The notes below the pieces were generated by a model. It saw only the letters and a program-made list of their open reading frames with translations. It did not search any database and was not told the DNA's origin. Made by a program: the position numbers and the translations under genes. Below are positions 1 through 8,430 of a stretch of DNA of 64,000 nucleotides, in pieces; the first letter of the stretch is position 1; every line of letters starts with the position of its first letter. Source of the stretch: Desulfosporosinus shakirovi (GTDB taxonomy: Bacteria; Bacillota; Desulfitobacteriia; Desulfitobacteriales; Desulfitobacteriaceae); the NCBI RefSeq assembly GCF_020595055.1, contig NZ_JAJDOO010000006.1, positions 1 through 64,000 on the forward strand, in the 5' to 3' direction.

Positions 1-348
1 CTGTGGGAAGCGACATGCCAAATAATGATTAAATAAATAATAAATAAGATTTCAATCCACGCTTCCCTGTGGGAAGCGACAAGATTATTTAACATTTATG
101 AAAAATTGTATATCAATTTCAATCCACGCTTCCCTGTGGGAAGCGACGGGGTTATTAATTTCAAGGTTCTACAAAATAAAAATTTCAATCCACGCTTCCC
201 TGTGGGAAGCGACGGCTACTAACGCTTTAATGCTGCGTGATACATTTATTTCAATCCACGCTTCCCTGTGGGAAGCGACAATGCTTTTACTCAGTCGAAT
301 GGGATAAACACAAGAGATTTCAATCCACGCTTCCCTGTGGGAAGCGAC
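1..348 (-). CRISPR. CRISPR array 1 (right-hand end, type I-C repeat)
   Basis: The window opens inside a repeat (14 nt, 1-14), followed by five complete 32-nt repeats at 49-80, 116-147, 182-213, 248-279 and 317-348, separated by unique spacers of 34-37 nt. On the minus strand each repeat ends GTGGATTGAAAT, the usual type I-C 3' end, so the array should be transcribed on the minus strand from a leader to the right of 348. The stem is GCTTCCC/GGGAAGC with TGT between the arms on the plus strand. No cas gene lies at this end; the array continues out of the window to the left. The open frames here are translations of the repeat. Confidence 0.97.
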
Positions 349-640
349 AGCAAACAATAATAGAAAACTCTCTTCTGTGAAGATTTCAGTTTAATTCCTT
401 AAACTTTTCGTCACAAACTACAATTACAAATTCAATATCCTACCATATTTCAATAAAATCTTTATTATTTCGCGGTGCGAATCCCCCGGCAATTCTATGT
501 TCACTACACATTCGCACTAGCACTAAATAATGACTGTATCCTAGTTTCCTTGTATATATCTTCGCCATAAATACTTGCAAAACCTTGTTCCTTAGTAGTT
601 TTTTTGATACTACCGCAAACAAAATTATAGTGACCTTGCT
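349..640 (-). promoter_or_regulatory. Leader of CRISPR array 1
   Basis: AT-rich leader adjoining the last repeat. It begins AGCAAA, like the leaders of the two other arrays. It carries the inverted repeat GTGCGAAT (475-482) / ATTCGCAC (510-517), whose near arm starts 127 nt from the repeat. Beyond about 530 it still resembles the far leader of array 3 (shared stretch around ATAAATACTTGCAAA and CCTTGTTCCTT). An open frame spans 440-673 but has no convincing start. The rest of 640-890 holds only the palindrome at 791-836. Confidence 0.75.
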
Positions 641-790
641 CTCAGGCAGGAAGAAAGGTGTACTGATCCTCACTTCCGGCTGCCTCCGGTGCGGAGGGTA
701 GCTTGTGAAAGAGACTTATATGGGAAGGGCCAATCGAAAGTGCGGTAATTGTGGCCAAAATGGAAGACTGGACCCCGGCAACCAATATAA

Positions 791-836
791 AATGCCAGTC
801 CCACTTTGAAAGGCCTTTCAAAGTGGGACTGGCATT
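791..836. repeat. Perfect 46-bp palindrome, no loop
   Basis: Two 23-nt arms, AATGCCAGTCCCAC... and its exact reverse complement, meet at AAAGGCCTTT with no spacer. It lies 55 nt downstream of the thioredoxin reductase gene (minus strand). No T-tract follows on the minus side, so it is not a standard terminator; a cruciform, a mobile-element scar or a transcript-end hairpin are all possible. Confidence 0.85.
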
Positions 837-890
837 GCAATAATGTCACACCACCCAATAGTTGAGATGGTGAACATCCCTGTGTACTTC

Positions 891-2114
891 CTAATTTGTC
901 AGAATTGATTTCCATTGTGTGCAAGTCAAAACCTCTAAGCCCTCAAAACGGTGGCTCTCCATTCCCTTATCCAGCACCAGGACTGAGGGAATGCTCTTGA
1001 CAGCATATTTCTCAGCAAGATTTTTTTTCGTTGCCATATCGACGCTGACGATTTTGCAATCCAGACCATCTTCCTTGGTTGATTTCTCTAAAGCCGAGCA
1101 ATAGTTCAGACTTTCATTATCTTGAGCATTAAAGAACAAAAGTAAGACTCTTTTCTCACTTTGCATAACATTGCGGTTAAAGTCATTCAGTTCTTCAATG
1201 TATCTTTCGGCTGCAACAGCAGCAGTTGCACCATCTCCCGCAGCGGAAACAACTTGTCTGAGATATTTTACCCGGTTGTCACCCACTGCATAGACCCCTT
1301 CAAGGTTGGACTTCATCAGGTCATTGGCAGGGATATACCCTCGTTTATCCATCTCCAGGCCACTGTCTTTAAGATAGCCCGTGGAGGGGACCATGCCTAC
1401 AAAGAAAAAGACACCCTGACAGCTAAGCTCTGATGTCAAACCGGTTTTCAAATTCTTGATTTTCACCGCCTCGACATTTTCCTCTCCCAGGACTTCTTCG
1501 ATGGTTGAATTCCAGATGAAGGCCATTTTTTCATGATTTAACGCTCGTTCCCCGCTGACTTTATTGCAATCAAGAATACCCTCCTCATGCAAAACAATGA
1601 CCGTTACTTTACGGGCAAACTTGGCGATGAACATGCCTTCTTCAATAGCCTGGTCGCCGCTGCCCACAACAACAACCTCATCCCCTTCGAAGAACTCTGC
1701 ATCACAGGTGGCACAATAGGCTACGCCCATACCACGCAGTCGTTTTTCACCGGGAATATTAAGCAGCCTTGGCTCGCTGCCACAGGCCAGAATCACCGCT
1801 TTCCCGAAAAACTCCTGGCCTTTTTTCAACACAATCTTCTTTTCTGCCTGGGAAAAATCCGCCCGGACAACCTCACCTTTTAAAAATTCCACCCCAAAGG
1901 TATCGGCATGTTTCTTGAACTCATTCATGAGATCCGGCCCGCTGATTTGGGCATAGCCCGGATAATTGACGATTTCCCGGGTGGTATTGACTAAACCGCC
2001 AATCCCTCCTTTGTCGATAACCAGGGTCTTCAGTTTAGCCCTGCCGCCGTAAATAGCGGCAGAGAGCCCGGCGGGTCCGCCGCCAATTATAATTAAATCA
2101 TAGCTGTTTGCCAT
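891..2114 (-). CDS. Thioredoxin reductase with C-terminal thioredoxin-like domain
   Basis: A 407-residue flavoprotein of the thioredoxin-disulfide reductase family, which moves electrons from NADPH through FAD and a CxxC pair to thioredoxin in the cytoplasm. FAD-binding GGGPAG is at about residues 11-16, the redox-active CATC at about 133-136, followed by the nucleotide-binding VVGSGD, and the second FAD motif GVYAVGDN is near 273. Residues about 320-407 add a thioredoxin-fold domain that keeps the cis-proline region (SIPSVLVLD) but has no CxxC, so it is probably structural or a docking domain. The start is supported by AAGGAAAG upstream. It lies 62 nt downstream of a thioredoxin gene on the same strand, a likely operon of enzyme and substrate. 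Family call is firm; physiological partner is inferred. Confidence 0.93.
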   Translation of the reverse strand: MANSYDLIIIGGGPAGLSAAIYGGRAKLKTLVIDKGGIGGLVNTTREIVNYPGYAQISGPDLMNEFKKHADTFGVEFLKGEVVRADFSQAEKKIVLKKGQEFFGKAVILACGSEPRLLNIPGEKRLRGMGVAYCATCDAEFFEGDEVVVVGSGDQAIEEGMFIAKFARKVTVIVLHEEGILDCNKVSGERALNHEKMAFIWNSTIEEVLGEENVEAVKIKNLKTGLTSELSCQGVFFFVGMVPSTGYLKDSGLEMDKRGYIPANDLMKSNLEGVYAVGDNRVKYLRQVVSAAGDGATAAVAAERYIEELNDFNRNVMQSEKRVLLLFFNAQDNESLNYCSALEKSTKEDGLDCKIVSVDMATKKNLAEKYAVKSIPSVLVLDKGMESHRFEGLEVLTCTQWKSILTN

Positions 2115-2176
2115 TCTTTCACTTTCCTTTTTCCATTATCAGAATCAGAATTTCCCCTTGGGCGGAAGTCCGCCCC

Positions 2177-2500
2177 TTACTTGAGGGTGTCGGATATTTT
2201 GTCTTCGATTTGCTCCTCCTCAACCTTGCCGGCTTGTTTTCCCTGGTATTGTCCGCCGTTAAAGTAGAGGATCTGGGGAACTCCTTTTAAGGAAAACCGC
2301 TGGAATAAGGACTTGTCTTTTTCAACGTCCACATAGTAAAAACCGAACTTTTTCTCATAGTTAGGCTGCAGCTGCTCCAAGACCGGTACAACCTCCTTGC
2401 AAACGTGACATTCCTTCCTTGAGAAGATAACCAAACATGCTTCGCCGTTATTATAGACGGCTTCCTCAAAACCCGCGGCGTTTAATTGTTTTAATGACAT
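2177..2500 (-). CDS. Thioredoxin family protein
   Basis: A 107-residue single-domain thioredoxin fold with the active site CHVC (SRKECHVCKEVVP, about residues 32-35) and the cis-proline motif GVPQILYF. It differs from classical WCGPC thioredoxins, so it may serve a dedicated reductase rather than general disulfide reduction. A ribosome binding site AAAGGAG lies just upstream of the ATG. It is first in a two-gene unit with the downstream thioredoxin reductase, whose appended thioredoxin-like domain lacks cysteines. Together they look like a private thioredoxin system; glycine-reductase-type thioredoxin pairs are a possible relative, but nothing here proves that role. Confidence 0.93.
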   Translation of the reverse strand: MSLKQLNAAGFEEAVYNNGEACLVIFSRKECHVCKEVVPVLEQLQPNYEKKFGFYYVDVEKDKSLFQRFSLKGVPQILYFNGGQYQGKQAGKVEEEQIEDKISDTLK

Positions 2501-2794
2501 GGTTTAACTCCTTTCCAGTGCTTCTATCCTTTATTTTAGCCTCAAAACCCTGTCCGGCATAATACAGGTTTTGTTATAACTGGTATGTGAAAAATACTAT
2601 TCCTTACTGGTGTCAGCTTTCTTATAAAGAAATTATATATTCAGAAGTCTATGTATACCAAGGAAAACCGATGGGCCGTAGCAAAACTCGAAAAATTTTC
2701 GAGATGGTGGTGCGTTATCCCCCCAAAAGAGGATTGTACATCTTGACGTGGTGAATAGATCCTCTTGTATATGGGGAAATATCGAATAAAGTGA

Positions 2795-2831
2795 GGATGT
2801 AACAAACAGGAAAACAAGTTTTGTTACATCC
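2795..2831. terminator. Hairpin, 12-bp perfect stem
   Basis: GGATGTAACAAA (2795-2806) pairs exactly with TTTGTTACATCC (2820-2831) around a 13-nt loop. It lies beyond the 3' end of the arylsulfotransferase-like gene and the repeat that follows it, and upstream of the thioredoxin gene. On the plus strand it is followed by CCCC then TTT, on neither side by a classical T-tract. Confidence 0.5.
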
Positions 2832-2888
2832 CCCTTTCACAACTACTCTGAAAAAAGCCTAAAACATACTTAATCGACCCGAAAGACA

Positions 2889-3130
2889 GGCGGCTTCGAT
2901 CCACAGGAGAGAACCATTGCATAGAGAGGCGGTAAAGCCTACAAAGCTTGGGAGGGAAGCGAAGCCACAGGTTCACATCAGGTACTACCCGGAGGTTTGG
3001 CACGAAAGTGTCAGGTGGACATTTTCGCTGAAACGGCAATCTCCAAAGAATATTTATCCGCTGAAGATAGCCCCGCCCAAGCGAGTAGGCGAGCCTCGGA
3101 ATGCTGGGTGAGCGGATGTGGGCGACTGCC
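2889..3130 (+). repeat. Dispersed structured repeat, copy A
   Basis: A 242-bp GC-rich element homologous to copy B at 32668-32846, which is in the opposite orientation. Shared blocks in order: GGCxGCTTC..CACAGGAG, GAGAGGCG, GTTCAC, GAGGTTTGGC, GGCGAGCCTCGGA, CGGATGTG and CTGCC. Copy A has about 60 extra bases in its second half and has lost the end symmetry seen in copy B. It codes for nothing recognisable. Confidence 0.75.
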
Positions 3131-3192
3131 CGCCCCCCGAGCAACTCCCATTTTCATCCCTGCTGGTGCCGCCTTAGCAGCAGCCAAAATGG

Positions 3193-4617
3193 CTACTCTT
3201 TTTGCACACAGAAGCCTGCGGATCCTCCAAACCCTTTTGTCCCCGCCACTTCGACGGTTCTTTGCGGTTCCTTGCCTTTAGCTCCCGGAAGTCTGTAGTC
3301 CTTATTGTCAATCTGTTCAATAGCTACTTCTTCTGGTTTTTCCAATTGAGGTACATAATCATAAGGATAGCGGTAGGCACGGTAGATCATATTAATGGGA
3401 ATTCCCGCCTCTGAGCCCCAGTAGGGAGAGATATATTCCCAAACCAATTCATGCTCACTGGTGACTTCAAGCAAGCGGCCATCCGAACCTTCCGTAATCA
3501 GGGTGTTTCCGTTAGGCAGCCTTTGGGCACTGCTGATAAAGGGACTGTAAAAATGAGAGGCATGGAATGGCATGCCATGCCCCATTTCCGCCGGCGAAAA
3601 CTGCCAGATGATTTCCATAGTCGTCGGATCGATTTCCAAGACGCGGGAGAAATCCCGGCGAACGGCTTTATTCCCTGTGGCTGTGATCTGGCTTGGATTG
3701 TCATAGCCTGCCCAGCCGCCATTGTCAAAGATCAGAATATTACCTGCCCCAGGCAAACCAGCGGGTATCATATGCGCGTGATGCTGACCGATGATCACGC
3801 CGATTCTGCGGGTTTGTTCATTTTCATCATAATCAGGACCCAGTTTCCAAACGATCTTCCCTGTTTCCTTAGCAATAATGGCGATAATATTGGTTTCCCG
3901 TCCATCAAAAATGATGTTATCAGGATGAAAGCGCTCATCCCCGGCATCATAGAATTTATTGGGGCCGAGAGTGCTCATACTGTTGACGTGCATCCAGTCC
4001 GCCCCTGCTGCCGTCATATTTGGGTCTCTGAACAAGGCATTTTTAGCGGCATTACTAAAGCCTAATTCATCAAAATGCTCATTGAGGGCCCATTCCCAGA
4101 CAATTTTGCCTTCCCAGTCTACTTCAATAATCGTATCATCGTGCAGCTTTTTATCCGTGATTTTATGATTGTGCAAGTTGCGGTGACATAAAAGCAAGGT
4201 GTTGCCGCTGTCTATTTTGCATTCCATGCCTGGTACATAGTAGCCGACGGGATTTCCTTCCCTCTGATAATCGTGATGTTGTCTGGCCATCCATTGGGGC
4301 TCTTCTCCCGGATCTTCGATATACTCTAAACGGTCAAATTTCCAGACGATATTGCCGTCCCAATCCACTTGAACTAAATCTGTCTGATCCTGGAAACCGC
4401 ATAACATTGTTCGTTCTCCCAGACTTCCCATGACATAGCCGCCTTTTAACAGCTTGCTGGGAAAGCCTTGGAGATCCTTCCAAAAGCTGACCACACCGCC
4501 GTTCATATCAATCAAGGTTGCACCATGCTCATTAGCAGGAAAAATTGTATAGCCATTAAAGCACTTTTCCGGATTGTAAATTGTAACTCCTGTTGGATGG
4601 ACTGATGGATGACCCAT
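3193..4617 (-). CDS. Arylsulfotransferase (ASST)-like protein
   Basis: A 474-residue protein resembling the ASST family (six-bladed propeller enzymes that move sulfate between aryl esters and phenols). The repeating blade pattern is visible: I.DWEGKIVWEW, VDWDGNIVWKFDR, KETGKIVWKLGPD, PTTMEIIWQFSP and SEHELVWEYISPY, together with conserved histidines in RQHHDYQREGN, QHHAHMIP and PFHASHF. No signal peptide is seen, whereas classical ASSTs are exported, so this may be a cytoplasmic paralogue with another substrate. The chosen ATG (MGHPSVHPTG) follows AAGGAGG by about nine bases; a longer frame upstream is unlikely. It lies downstream of a DASS-type anion transporter, suggesting uptake and processing of a sulfated or carboxylated compound. 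Family call fairly sure, substrate unknown. Confidence 0.85.
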   Translation of the reverse strand: MGHPSVHPTGVTIYNPEKCFNGYTIFPANEHGATLIDMNGGVVSFWKDLQGFPSKLLKGGYVMGSLGERTMLCGFQDQTDLVQVDWDGNIVWKFDRLEYIEDPGEEPQWMARQHHDYQREGNPVGYYVPGMECKIDSGNTLLLCHRNLHNHKITDKKLHDDTIIEVDWEGKIVWEWALNEHFDELGFSNAAKNALFRDPNMTAAGADWMHVNSMSTLGPNKFYDAGDERFHPDNIIFDGRETNIIAIIAKETGKIVWKLGPDYDENEQTRRIGVIIGQHHAHMIPAGLPGAGNILIFDNGGWAGYDNPSQITATGNKAVRRDFSRVLEIDPTTMEIIWQFSPAEMGHGMPFHASHFYSPFISSAQRLPNGNTLITEGSDGRLLEVTSEHELVWEYISPYWGSEAGIPINMIYRAYRYPYDYVPQLEKPEEVAIEQIDNKDYRLPGAKGKEPQRTVEVAGTKGFGGSAGFCVQKE

Positions 4618-4733
4618 TGAGAAAACCTCCTTAAAATTTGTATTTACACCTAAACTCAATTCCCTTGTTATGAATAGGGAATTCTTTCACCGAATCAAGT
4701 GAAATGAGTAAAGAGCTTCATGATTGAGCCCTA

Positions 4734-6179
4734 TTAATAGAAGAAGCCCATAAAGAAGTAGTTAACAAGAAAAGCGATCACCGTGATCACAATGGCAGTG
4801 ATCACACCATATTTATAGATGTCCTTGGACCGAATCCACTCAGTATTTGGGAACAAAATCACCGAAGCAGCGGAGGCGACGGGTGTTAAGATGGCATTAG
4901 TACTAACCACCATAATCAAGTAAGAAATTTGTTCCGGATTGATGCCCAAGACAGAGGACATATTGACCACTGCCGGCAAAAGCAGAGCAACAACCACCAT
5001 ATTAATCATGAAGTTGGTCAAGATAAAGGTGATTAAAGTGATAGCAATCACGAACACAAATGGAGATAAACTGGTGAACAACGGAGTCAGATTTTGTTGA
5101 AGATAAGCATTGATCCCCGTGGCAGGGTTCATTAAGCAACCGCCAATGGCTAAAATAATGAGGGTCATAGCCAACATATTCCAGGGTATCCCCGCCCGAG
5201 CGAGAGCGGCAAAGTCGAAAATATTTTCGCCATCCACCTTGACCAGGGAAAGAGCTGTGAAGACTAAGACAATAACCCCGACAACACCCATATTATTGAG
5301 AACCTGATATAGGGCAGTTGTTTTTGGCAATAAACTTGGTAGAAGCAAGAGAGCAATAAAGACACTTAAAGCAAGAAAAGCTATTTTTTTCGTTTTAGTC
5401 AATACCAGCTCTTGAGGGTTAATCATTTCTCCCGATATTTCTTTGAGGGGTGCTATATCCAGCCTGAAGACATATTTACAAAGTACGAGATAAGCAAACA
5501 TGGAAAGGATACCTACTGGAATGGTGTAGATAATGTAGCGGATCATGTTCCCGGGTTCCCCCATGATGTTGGCGTAAACCCCTAAATTAACGATAGCATT
5601 ACTGCCCCAGGGCATTGCCGAAAGGCTCAGGGCTCCCATCATAGCGACCCCAAAGACCATCAAGGTCGGAAATTTATCCAAGGGCTTTTGCTTAACAATT
5701 TTGGTAATGTTGTAGACGATTTCCCAGACTAAGAAAATCCCGATAAAGATGTTGACTAAGCTACAAATAACATAAGCCGTCAGCAAGATCATAAAAATCA
5801 AGCGCCAGGGATGTCCCTGGATAAACTTGCGGCTCATCAGCCAAGCTGCTAAGAACTGGCTTACACCCACTTGCTCTAAGAACTTGATTAAAACAAAGGC
5901 CAGTACCATGAAATAAAAGACATCCCCGCCCCAGCCCATGGCGATGAATTCCTTCATAGTAACTACACCCGTCAGGGGGAACATTAAGCAGCTTAACAAG
6001 CTGGGCCAAACCTGACCGGTAACCGACCAGCCGTAAACCACCGCCAGAAAGACAAAAAACACTCTAACTCCTATGGGGGTAATTGGTGCCGGAGCAGGTA
6101 AAATCCAGCCTAAGCCAACAATTACAAGAAATCCAAAAACTTTGACTAATTCTTTATGCCCTTTTAATTCATCTGCCAT
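4734..6179 (-). CDS. DASS/SLC13-type anion:sodium symporter
   Basis: A 481-residue membrane protein of about 11-13 hydrophobic segments, similar to the divalent anion:Na+ symporters that import dicarboxylates or sulfate. Characteristic features are the early ITPIGVRVFFVF segment, repeated hairpin regions (AMPWGSNAIVNLG near the middle; ILTPVASAASVILFPN near the C terminus) and long paired hydrophobic stretches. The ATG was chosen because GGAGGG lies just upstream; the open frame extends to a TTG that overlaps this site. It is 116 nt upstream of the arylsulfotransferase-like gene on the same strand and downstream of a same-strand LysR gene, so the three may form a regulated uptake-and-use unit. 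Substrate cannot be read from sequence. Confidence 0.9.
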   Translation of the reverse strand: MADELKGHKELVKVFGFLVIVGLGWILPAPAPITPIGVRVFFVFLAVVYGWSVTGQVWPSLLSCLMFPLTGVVTMKEFIAMGWGGDVFYFMVLAFVLIKFLEQVGVSQFLAAWLMSRKFIQGHPWRLIFMILLTAYVICSLVNIFIGIFLVWEIVYNITKIVKQKPLDKFPTLMVFGVAMMGALSLSAMPWGSNAIVNLGVYANIMGEPGNMIRYIIYTIPVGILSMFAYLVLCKYVFRLDIAPLKEISGEMINPQELVLTKTKKIAFLALSVFIALLLLPSLLPKTTALYQVLNNMGVVGVIVLVFTALSLVKVDGENIFDFAALARAGIPWNMLAMTLIILAIGGCLMNPATGINAYLQQNLTPLFTSLSPFVFVIAITLITFILTNFMINMVVVALLLPAVVNMSSVLGINPEQISYLIMVVSTNAILTPVASAASVILFPNTEWIRSKDIYKYGVITAIVITVIAFLVNYFFMGFFY

Positions 6180-6464
6180 GTCAAAACCCTCCACCAATTA
6201 GTTCGTCTAAGTGATTTAACCTTACCGCCTTCCTCTTTTGGATTAACTTACAAATTAAAGATTCCCAATTATGATTGTGCACAATCGTGCATATTTAGCT
6301 AAACAGATTTCAATCCATCTTTCATTTTTTTATTGTATATTAAAAAAACTAATCCGAATAATATAGGTTTTCTTATAGTTAATATGTCAAAAAAAATATA
6401 CTTACAGGTTTTGACCCCTGTAAGTATAGGTTGGCGACATGGATTCCGGTCGTTGAAGGATCCA

Positions 6465-7388
6465 TCATAATTGATCTGTAATCAACTCTTTGACGATCGT
6501 CAGCAATTCCCGTTCAATAAAGGATAAGGACTCCCTGCTGGAATATAGAATATAAATATTGGCTATCTCGCTTAATTCTTTACCTTTAATAGGTATAACC
6601 TTGATCCTGCCGCTTTTTACATACAGATCATTGACGGCCAGGGTCTCCGGAAAAATAGAAAAGCCAAAGTCATCACTAATCAGTTTCTTTAACAGTTCCA
6701 TATCTTTGACAACCACCGGCTTGAGAAGTGAACGTTCCAAGTCTTTGGACATCCTGGCATAGTTTTCTTTGTAGGAAATCATCCTCATATCCTTCAGCTC
6801 GGATGCACTAACCCATTCCCGTTCAGCCAAAGGATTATTACTGCTGATAAAAAGTGAGAGTTTTAAATGTTCCCCTCCTGGGATTTCTTCCCAGGCGATG
6901 TTTTTCTCTTTGAGCTGGTTAATAAAATTGTATTCCAGACCAACCATGCAGCTGACGATACCTACGGAATAGATCCCTTTATCCATCAGATCCACAATTT
7001 CATAATAAGTCGCCTCATGAATATGGAGGTTCACATCAGGGTAAAGTTCCCGAAATTGCCTGAGCAGCCCTGGAGCAATGGCATTGGCAAAGGCAGCAGG
7101 CACTGCCATCTGGAGATTTCGGATCGAGACATTGGTTTCCTCCATGATTCCCGTGATCTTGTCACTTAAGTTCAATATATTTTCGGCTAGCCTTAGTATA
7201 TCTTTCCCTTGCTCCGTAGCAGCAACTCCTGCTTTGCTGCGTTCGAATATTTTCAGGCCCAGTTCCTCTTCCAGATTATTGACGGATATACTTAAGGAAG
7301 GTTGGCTGATAAACAAGTCAATGGCCGCTTTGGAGATGGATTGTTGCTCTTGAATCTTGACAATTTGTTTAAATTGTTCTATGCGCAT
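6465..7388 (-). CDS. LysR family transcriptional regulator
   Basis: A 307-residue regulator with an N-terminal winged helix-turn-helix (MRIEQFKQIVKIQEQQSISK, then AAIDLFISQPSLSISVNNLE) and a periplasmic-binding-like effector domain from about residue 90 (LQMAVPAAFANAIAPGLLR). Length is normal for the family. The ATG of MRIEQF follows GAGGTGG; a longer frame would start at a poorer site. It lies directly upstream of the DASS transporter on the same strand with a 285-nt AT-rich gap that could hold the operator, so it is the obvious candidate to control transporter and arylsulfotransferase genes. The inducer is unknown. Confidence 0.93.
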   Translation of the reverse strand: MRIEQFKQIVKIQEQQSISKAAIDLFISQPSLSISVNNLEEELGLKIFERSKAGVAATEQGKDILRLAENILNLSDKITGIMEETNVSIRNLQMAVPAAFANAIAPGLLRQFRELYPDVNLHIHEATYYEIVDLMDKGIYSVGIVSCMVGLEYNFINQLKEKNIAWEEIPGGEHLKLSLFISSNNPLAEREWVSASELKDMRMISYKENYARMSKDLERSLLKPVVVKDMELLKKLISDDFGFSIFPETLAVNDLYVKSGRIKVIPIKGKELSEIANIYILYSSRESLSFIERELLTIVKELITDQL

Positions 7389-7473
7389 TGCCCACCTCAA
7401 ACATTATTATAAATGCATTTTTCTATAATAATAGCATTTATAACCAATGTTTGAAAGCTGAAGGCTCCACCTT

Positions 7474-7761
7474 TTATTTTACTCCAACAGCATGATCGAT
7501 TTCATTCATCCAATCAGCAAGTGCCCTGCAAGGAGTTGGACTGACAATCTTCGTTTTCTTAAAAAAGGCATAATAGATTGCTTTAATCAGCAAAAAAGAA
7601 TACATTTGCCTGTAGGCACAATCCATAACAGCACTCAAAGATGGAGGGTCCTCCTTGATCACTGGTGCTTGATAATCTATGGAAATCTGACCAGCGTCAT
7701 TTCTTGTTACTCTCACAGAGTCCTTGATACGTTGAATCTCCTCTTTTAAAAACGCGTCCAT
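7474..7761 (-). CDS. Hypothetical small protein
   Basis: A 95-residue protein with an excellent ribosome binding site (AAAGGAGG, then AGTTGGA before ATG), which makes it a real gene. The sequence is mixed: a charged N-terminal half (MDAFLKEEIQRIKDSVRVTR), then one hydrophobic, aromatic stretch (SFLLIKAIYYAFF, about residues 54-66) too short and polar-flanked to be a confident membrane helix, then a short tail. No family is recognised. It is on the same strand as, and upstream of, the LysR gene (85-nt gap). Confidence 0.7.
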   Translation of the reverse strand: MDAFLKEEIQRIKDSVRVTRNDAGQISIDYQAPVIKEDPPSLSAVMDCAYRQMYSFLLIKAIYYAFFKKTKIVSPTPCRALADWMNEIDHAVGVK

Positions 7762-7924
7762 TCCAACTCCTCCTTTATCCCTCGCCTTTACTGATGTCCT
7801 TCTTTTCCATTATCATAATCCCTAAGATTTTAGAAGTAAAATTGGAACTTGATATTTTAAGTATTAGTTTTTCCTATCCAATTTAGAATTGTTTTCCACA
7901 TATAATTTCAACAAATGCAAAAAC

Positions 7925-7984
7925 CCGGTACCCAGGAGCGTATTGATAAACTATTAGACAATGTTCTGGCTTTCTTTATATAAT
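7925..7984 (+). pseudogene. Relic of a response-regulator receiver gene (3' end)
   Basis: Reads PGTQERIDKLLDNVLAFFI then stop. This matches the C-terminal part of the intact receiver protein at 25497-25904 (PGTQESIDEILDKVLASFI), and the DNA is clearly similar across about 60 bases, including GGTACCCAGGA. Nothing upstream is in frame, so it is a fragment left by duplication and deletion. Confidence 0.75.
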
Positions 7985-8118
7985 TAAACGCTCCGCCCCT
8001 GATTCTTCACGGTATTAATGATTCCAGACTGGTACCCTTTAAAGCATATGGTCATTTCCTATTCTGATGTAGCTCTTCCAAGAATATAGAACGCAACTGA
8101 TTGCCTCCCCTGACAGTA

Positions 8119-8164
8119 AAGGGCCATCTAAATTCGTTACCAGTGACGAATTTGGATGGCCCTT
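8119..8164. terminator. Strong imperfect hairpin
   Basis: AAGGGCCATCTAAATTCGT pairs with ACGAATTTGGATGGCCCTT with a single wobble-type mismatch. No gene ends nearby on the plus strand, so it may be an orphan terminator or a small palindromic repeat. Confidence 0.5.
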
Positions 8165-8430
8165 CATATCTAAAATCACTAAAATTCAAAGTTCTAAACA
8201 CTCCTTTAGGGGTTTAGAGTTCTAAGTTATAGTCAACGGAGCTTTTCTTGGTTAACCCGGTAATTTCCGGCCTGATAAACCATCTTTTAAATTCTTCCGG
8301 CATTATAGGAGCCAAATATAATTCACGGCTTAACTATGTGGAAGCTTTTATCATCTCCATACCAACGTTTTTAAAAATACTTTAAAACAAGCACTCTTAC
8401 CTTCCTTAGCATTTCTTAATCTCTACTATA

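Larger units (their letters stand above)
2501..3192. other. Gene-free interval with hairpin and dispersed repeat
   Basis: No credible gene. It holds a strong hairpin at 2795-2831 and copy A of a structured repeat at 2889-3130 (see those entries). Several frames are open through the repeat, but none has a ribosome binding site or recognisable protein. Confidence 0.6.
7762..8430. other. Gene-free interval before CRISPR array 2
   Basis: Contains a response-regulator relic (7925-7984) and a strong hairpin (8119-8164). No other coding or RNA feature could be supported. The array is leader-distal here, so no leader is expected. Confidence 0.55.

Noticed and set aside
98-307. Open frames across CRISPR arrays (also in arrays 2 and 3)
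   Set aside because: They are repeat translations (ISIHASLWEAT, VAPYMGAWIEI and similar) with no ribosome binding sites.
440-673. 77-codon minus-strand frame in the array 1 leader
   Set aside because: Lies in leader-type sequence shared with array 3; no start signal and no family.
670-924. 84-codon minus-strand frame
   Set aside because: Runs through the 46-bp palindrome and lacks a ribosome binding site.
6307-6318. ATTTCAATCCA, the first 11 bases of the CRISPR repeat, upstream of the transporter
   Set aside because: Only 11 bases, no stem follows; chance is likely.
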